Shown here piece by piece: positions 5,825-9,510 of a stretch of 9,510 nucleotides of DNA. The translations under genes and the position numbers were made by a program. How positions within the stretch are numbered: the stretch's first letter is position 1; each line of letters starts with the position of its first letter. The notes below the pieces were generated by a model. The model made no database searches and had not been told where the DNA came from. It saw only the letters and a program-made list of their open reading frames with translations. The DNA comes from Clostridiales bacterium (lineage in GTDB: Bacteria; Bacillota; Peptococcia; Peptococcales; Peptococcaceae), in assembly GCA_003343815.1 (NCBI GenBank), contig QAKL01000088.1:1-9510 (forward strand), written 5' to 3'.

Positions 5825-7411
5825 CTATTGCTTTTGCTCGGCACCCGTTTCTAACTGCGCCAGCACTTTTTGCGTTTCTTTATCATTTTCCTTCATCTTT
5901 TTCTTCAATGCACGCATGATACGCGACTTATTACGCACATATCCCTCCGGTATCTGCTCCAAATAAGTATACGCATCGGGAATAATCCCTCCGGCCAGCA
6001 TATTATCCAAAGTCTGCACTTGTACCAACTCCGACCAATAACTCGATCTGCCCACATTCACTTTCAGGCGCACATTCATTCCTGCCAGCACCCCAAAATC
6101 AAACCAAGCAAAATCCTCGTTACCGTCCTCATCCAGCACCAGCACCTCACGCAAACCATAAAATTTTCCCATAAATTCCAGCGCGATCCGCACCAGATCC
6201 TCCACTGCCTGATAAAAATCCAGCCTCTGCAATTCTAAAGGCTGCGCACTCGCCTGCTGCACTGCGATAATCGCCGACGTATTATTCGGCTTCACATTTC
6301 CCAGCGCCGCATCATACACACCCATGCTGTCCTTCGTCAAACTAATCGTACTATTAGCCAATGATAACGCCTGCTCATTCATTCCGTTCGGCGCAAAAGT
6401 CGCAAACAACGCCGTCTGCGGATTACCATTCACTGCGATCGCCTGCCCTACCTTATTACTCCATTTCGGAATCAGTGTCGCATCATACAAAAGTTTCGGA
6501 AAAGCCATATTTTTCTGATATTCCATCGCCATCGCGTAAATTTTATTAATAAAAATCTGATTATTGATCCTCCCGGAAAGCGGCGATACCCCATGACAGC
6601 AGTTTTTCTCCCGCTCCCAACTCATATACACAATCGGATATCGCTCGATCCCCAAACACACCGGTCTATTCAGCACCACTTCCCGCGTACAGCGCGTCCA
6701 CCAGACCTTGCCGTCCTCTTTCCAAAATTTCACCGCCAGAGTCGTGAACTCGCCCTCCAACTTATCGTCATTATAAATTCTTTCCGCGCCGTAGCCGTCA
6801 GGACGGATCTCCTCCCATTCCTCGATCCCCAGCTTGCGTGCCTCCTCGCGCACCAGCAAAGTCGGCTTTCTTTGACGGATAATCACAAACGGCTGTCTTT
6901 CCAGCACATTCGTCGACTTGTCTCCGAAACACACGTCCGTATTATCCACCAAATCAATCTGAATAGCCCCTTTCAGCCAATGCTCACTCGACTTATCAGC
7001 TTCCTCATCCCACCACAGATAAAAGCACGCGTCGCCGTCAATTGCGCAATTTTTTAAAAATTCTCTACTCAGCCAATTAAACTTCACATTTTCCAACAAA
7101 CTGTCAATACTCCCGCGCACCGCATTTTCCACCGCCGCCTTTTCGACGCCGTGCACACCCTCCAATAATTCCACATCGACACCCACATCATCACTGACTA
7201 ACATCGACACAAAATAATTCACCGCAGGTTTTAACACATTAAACACCGGCTTATCCAGATCAGGCGCCCTCACGCCCTCCCACTGCTTATCATGATAAAA
7301 ATTATTATTGCGCTTCACCGTCTCAAACAGTCCCAAGCCCTCTTTAAAACTGTCGTCTTGATCTATCTCCGCAAATATCTCCTCTGCCGAAACCTTAATC
7401 ATCTCATTCAT
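5825..7411 (-). CDS. Phage portal protein
   Basis: About 528 residues, the usual size for a portal of the P22/SPP1 range. It forms the dodecameric ring at one capsid vertex through which DNA enters and leaves. The frame allows ATG 7420, but AGGGAG abuts that codon and lies nine bases before ATG 7411, giving MNEMIKVSAEEIF. Recognisable parts include ETVKRNNNFYHDKQWEG followed by KPVFNVLKPAVNYFVSML near the N-terminus, the typical NrrFyhGdQW..P..N.i...v opening of many portals. The middle has YMSWEREKNCCHGVSPLSGRINNQIFINKIYAM and FPKLLYD. GVYDAALGNVKPNNTSAIIAVQQASAQPLELQRL is the long spine/crown helix region, and the C-terminal wing is charged and ends KKMKENDKETQKV. It overlaps the preceding gene by eight bases (ATGAATGA), which suggests coupled translation. 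Confidence 0.93.
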   Translation of the reverse strand: MNEMIKVSAEEIFAEIDQDDSFKEGLGLFETVKRNNNFYHDKQWEGVRAPDLDKPVFNVLKPAVNYFVSMLVSDDVGVDVELLEGVHGVEKAAVENAVRGSIDSLLENVKFNWLSREFLKNCAIDGDACFYLWWDEEADKSSEHWLKGAIQIDLVDNTDVCFGDKSTNVLERQPFVIIRQRKPTLLVREEARKLGIEEWEEIRPDGYGAERIYNDDKLEGEFTTLAVKFWKEDGKVWWTRCTREVVLNRPVCLGIERYPIVYMSWEREKNCCHGVSPLSGRINNQIFINKIYAMAMEYQKNMAFPKLLYDATLIPKWSNKVGQAIAVNGNPQTALFATFAPNGMNEQALSLANSTISLTKDSMGVYDAALGNVKPNNTSAIIAVQQASAQPLELQRLDFYQAVEDLVRIALEFMGKFYGLREVLVLDEDGNEDFAWFDFGVLAGMNVRLKVNVGRSSYWSELVQVQTLDNMLAGGIIPDAYTYLEQIPEGYVRNKSRIMRALKKKMKENDKETQKVLAQLETGAEQKQ

Positions 7412-7649
7412 CGAAATCATCTCCCTTTGCGCCGTTATAGCCTAACAAATTATCCCACTGCTTGAATATCGCACCATCTGCCTTGTTAGCCTCACCGACA
7501 GCGTTACTTGGTAACCGTACCTCGCCTTTCTCCTCTCGACTGATCTTCACCGCGATCACCCCCAAAAGCACCGCTCCCAGCACACACAGTGCAAATACAC
7601 CGCACATCAAAGTCAAAATACCCAGCATCGCCATACTTTCACTCATCAT
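7404..7649 (-). CDS. Small single-span membrane protein between terL and portal, unknown function
   Basis: An 81-residue protein. Residues about 5-34 (SMAMLGILTLMCGVFALCVLGAVLLGVIAV) form one strongly hydrophobic segment, followed by a basic-acidic stretch (KISREEKGE), which suggests an N-out membrane anchor with a cytoplasmic tail. The C-terminal part has IFKQWDNLLGYNGAKGDD; a QW.NLL.Y motif like this recurs, in my recollection, in small proteins encoded at the same position in other Bacillota phages. The start ATG overlaps the terL stop (ATGA) and has GGGAG six bases upstream. The stop overlaps the portal start region, so it sits in a fully coupled terL-orf-portal string. That placement argues for a real gene with a packaging or head-linked role, but no function can be given. 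Confidence 0.78.
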   Translation of the reverse strand: MMSESMAMLGILTLMCGVFALCVLGAVLLGVIAVKISREEKGEVRLPSNAVGEANKADGAIFKQWDNLLGYNGAKGDDFDE

Positions 7650-8980
7650 TCGTCACTCCCATATCCCAAAAAATCTAAACTCTCATCCTCGTCGTCAATA
7701 ATCACAGGCTTCTGCCCCAAAAGACAGCCAAAATCCGCTGCCACAGGCCGCCACACGCAAAAATACCTTAGCGCGTCCACCACATGAGTCAATTCATGCG
7801 GCTCATTCGCCACATCCTCCACGCCGCCTTTTGCAAACTGCACCGCAGGCAGACAGCGGATCAATTCCTCACATTTGGAGCTTATCTTTAAACGACTTAC
7901 CGCCCGCTCATTACTGTCACGCTCTACTTTAAGCCACTCGCGCACATTAAACCACCCGCCAATGCGCTCACTGCGTACCATCGTCAAATTTAACCCGCAC
8001 GAGGCAAATATCTCTGCCCGACTCCGTCCGGACTCCTGACTGCGTCCCCACAAATCAGCAGGCGCCAGCGTGCAAAACACCTCGTCCGCATTATGCGCCA
8101 GTATCTTGCGCGCCGCCTCCGACACTATCAAATTACTCTCGCACAACTCATCATACACATACGCCCGACCATCGCCGTCAACCGCTATCCACAGACATGC
8201 CAAACGATCCAGCCCATAGTCAAACACCCTGATCTTCGTCCAATCCTTACCTACAACCATATCCTTGACCACATGCACCTTCCAGTCAAACTCCCCGAAA
8301 AACTGCCCGCTGAATACCTCCCAGTCACCGTCCAGCCACGCCCTTCTCCGTTGCGGCGGCAGAGCTTCCAGCTGCTTCACATACTCAGGATCCTGACTCA
8401 TCAGCGCCTCATTATCATACACCGTCGCTTTAATAAATAAATAATCCTCCGCTTGCTCGCCCGCACGATAATTTCTATCCACAAAAAGCCGCTTCACCCA
8501 GCCGTGTCCCACTCCGCCGGGATTACATGTCAAATAAAAACGCTTCGGAAAATCATTCACCCCGCGCACGCATACCTTGAGCGCGTCAAATATCTCCTCC
8601 GCAAACTGCGTAGCCTCATCCAAAAAAATCACATCAAACTCCATCCCCTGATAGCGATCCACATCGCTCGCACAGCCGCAAAAGCCAAAGAAAATAAGCG
8701 ATCCGTTCAAAAACGCCAGCGACTTATCCAATTCGCGAAACACCGCCACACCTTTCGTATCTTGACATAACGGTCTGATATGATTCTCCCGCAGTTCACC
8801 ATAGCTCCTGCGCACAATCAAAACCTTAATTCCACTGTAGCGCAGCGCCAACAACAGCGCCTTTCTTCTTACCGCCCACGACTTACCGCCGCCTCGGGCA
8901 CCGCCATACGCCACATACCTATTTTTCGCCTCAAAAAACATCCTCTGTTTTTCATTCGGCACACCTAAAACCAACTTCAT
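7646..8980 (-). CDS. terL: Terminase large subunit (ATPase and nuclease)
   Basis: A 444-residue packaging motor, full length for the family. It hydrolyses ATP to push DNA through the portal and cuts the concatemer. The ATPase half shows Walker A GGARGGGKS (26-34), the VLIVRRSYGELR element (53-64), Walker B VIFLDEAT (117-124, with D121 and E122) and the coupling motif TCNPGG (151-156). LPPQRRRAWLDGDW (207-220) is the usual linker block before the nuclease. The RNase H-like nuclease half has its acidic residues at D254 (RVFDYG), D309 (APADLW) and D402 (HVVDALRY). The C-terminal tail is acidic (IIDDEDESLDFLGYGSDE) and may dock to the portal. The start ATG has GAGGTGATC with seven bases between GAGG and ATG, an almost ideal match to the 16S 3' end. 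It lies 23 bases after terS. No inactivating change is visible. Confidence 0.97.
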   Translation of the reverse strand: MKLVLGVPNEKQRMFFEAKNRYVAYGGARGGGKSWAVRRKALLLALRYSGIKVLIVRRSYGELRENHIRPLCQDTKGVAVFRELDKSLAFLNGSLIFFGFCGCASDVDRYQGMEFDVIFLDEATQFAEEIFDALKVCVRGVNDFPKRFYLTCNPGGVGHGWVKRLFVDRNYRAGEQAEDYLFIKATVYDNEALMSQDPEYVKQLEALPPQRRRAWLDGDWEVFSGQFFGEFDWKVHVVKDMVVGKDWTKIRVFDYGLDRLACLWIAVDGDGRAYVYDELCESNLIVSEAARKILAHNADEVFCTLAPADLWGRSQESGRSRAEIFASCGLNLTMVRSERIGGWFNVREWLKVERDSNERAVSRLKISSKCEELIRCLPAVQFAKGGVEDVANEPHELTHVVDALRYFCVWRPVAADFGCLLGQKPVIIDDEDESLDFLGYGSDE

Positions 8981-9003
8981 CCGATCACCTCACCAAACTT
9001 CAC

Positions 9004-9438
9004 CTATCCCCCAAATCCCTCAGCCTCCTCACTAAATACCACCTCGACCAGCTTATCCGTCACATCCACCCGTTCGCTCCACAAATCAGGTCGTCTGTTC
9101 TTTAACCAAAAAAGCTGTGCCGTCACATTAGGCTCTACCACCTTCTGCACCACCTTCACCACGACCAATTCACCCGATTTATCTAGCTGCTTCGTTACCT
9201 CTTCCACCACATACCCCACCGCCCGCTTAAACAACGCGCTTTCCACCGCAATATCTGCCGCGTCGCATCCCCTTTTGAGCGCCTCGTCTATCTTGGGATA
9301 CTTTTTGCGCCAGCGGCGCAACGTAGCCACTCCAATGCCCATCTTTTCTGCGATTTCTTCCAGATTCATCCCCTCGCGGCTCCACCCGGTCAATAATTCC
9401 AATGCTTCATGCTCCATCCATTTCTCAGCCCGCGCCAA
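9004..9438 (-). CDS. terS: Terminase small subunit, DNA-recognition protein
   Basis: A 144-residue protein that selects phage DNA and hands it to the large subunit. Residues 24-46 (MNLEEIAEKMGIGVATLRRWRKK) are a clear helix-turn-helix. It is followed by DEALKRGCDAADIAVESALFKRAVGY and EPNVTAQLFWLKNRRPDLW, a block common in small terminases of Bacillota phages (..KRA.GY.yeE...P...A..fWLKNR.P..W). The C-terminus is acidic and short of structure. The start is TTG at 9438: an in-frame TAG stands just before it, AAAGGAG ends ten bases upstream, and the next candidate (ATG 9417, residue 8) has no ribosome binding site. It is the first complete gene of the block. A nearby pac or cos site would be expected but I cannot identify one. 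Confidence 0.93.
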   Translation of the reverse strand: MARAEKWMEHEALELLTGWSREGMNLEEIAEKMGIGVATLRRWRKKYPKIDEALKRGCDAADIAVESALFKRAVGYVVEEVTKQLDKSGELVVVKVVQKVVEPNVTAQLFWLKNRRPDLWSERVDVTDKLVEVVFSEEAEGFGG

Positions 9439-9510
9439 CTACCCCACTCTCCTTTAGCTATTCATCTCAATCTGCATCATTTGCTGCCCTAAACCGCACA
9501 CTCACAATCT
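9439..9510 (-). other. Right window edge: possible tail end of an upstream gene
   Basis: Upstream of terS only about 70 bases are visible. One minus-strand frame is open from the edge to TGA at 9469-9467 and would encode IVSVRFRAANDAD as a C-terminal fragment. Another has the short MMQIEMNS stop string ending at 9454. Either could be real, but the evidence is too little to name a gene. I see no promoter here. Confidence 0.3.
9449..9455 (-). promoter_or_regulatory. Ribosome binding site that fixes the TTG start of terS
   Basis: AAAGGAG lies ten bases before TTG 9438. With the in-frame TAG at 9441-9439, it limits the start to TTG 9438 or to ATG 9417, which lacks such a signal. Confidence 0.6.

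Noticed and set aside
5870..8968. Several open frames of 60-154 codons on the plus strand opposite portal and large terminase.
   Set aside because: They mirror strongly coding minus-strand genes, have His/Pro/Ile/Arg-rich composition with no known motif, and lie antisense to well-recognised proteins.

Overview
The window is one late-gene block of a tailed bacteriophage or prophage. Every convincing gene lies on the minus strand, so transcription runs from the right end (9510) to the left end (1). The strong GAGGTGATC and AGGAGG ribosome binding sites, the TTG start of the first gene, and the style of the terminase, portal and collagen-like fibre proteins all suggest a phage of a Bacillota (Firmicutes) host, perhaps a gut bacterium. 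A class-level host guess such as Negativicutes would be speculation.

In transcription order the layout is: small terminase (9438-9004), large terminase (8980-7646), a small single-span membrane protein (7649-7404), portal (7411-5825), scaffold-like protein (5733-5155), major capsid protein with an extra C-terminal domain (5105-4038), small head-tail adaptor-like protein (3964-3593), a 634-residue neck or tail-hub-like protein (3577-1673), and a collagen-like tail fibre that runs off the left edge (1655 to beyond 1). Genes are packed tightly: stop and start codons overlap at terL/membrane protein and membrane protein/portal, and most other gaps are 15-25 bases. Only three gaps are longer. They are portal to scaffold (about 90 bases, with competing stem-loops), scaffold to capsid (about 50 bases, AT-rich, with the clearest Shine-Dalgarno), and capsid to adaptor (about 73 bases, with a long stem-loop).

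The proteins work as one assembly line. The terminase pair cuts DNA and pumps it through the portal into a procapsid built from capsid and scaffold. The adaptor and the 634-residue protein close the neck, and the fibre contacts the host. No major tail protein, tail-completion set or tape measure lies between capsid and fibre. This order (terS, terL, portal, scaffold, coat, adaptor, large neck protein, fibre) resembles short-tailed P22-like phages more than long-tailed siphoviruses. That is an inference, because genes outside the window are unseen.

I see no defence system, integrase, lysis gene, tRNA, CRISPR array or insertion sequence. The region is mainly a standard structural module. The points most worth a second look are the chitobiase-C-terminal-like domain on the capsid, the two structured intergenic regions around scaffold and capsid, the three-tract collagen fibre with a DNA-level duplicated segment, and the compact podovirus-like order.
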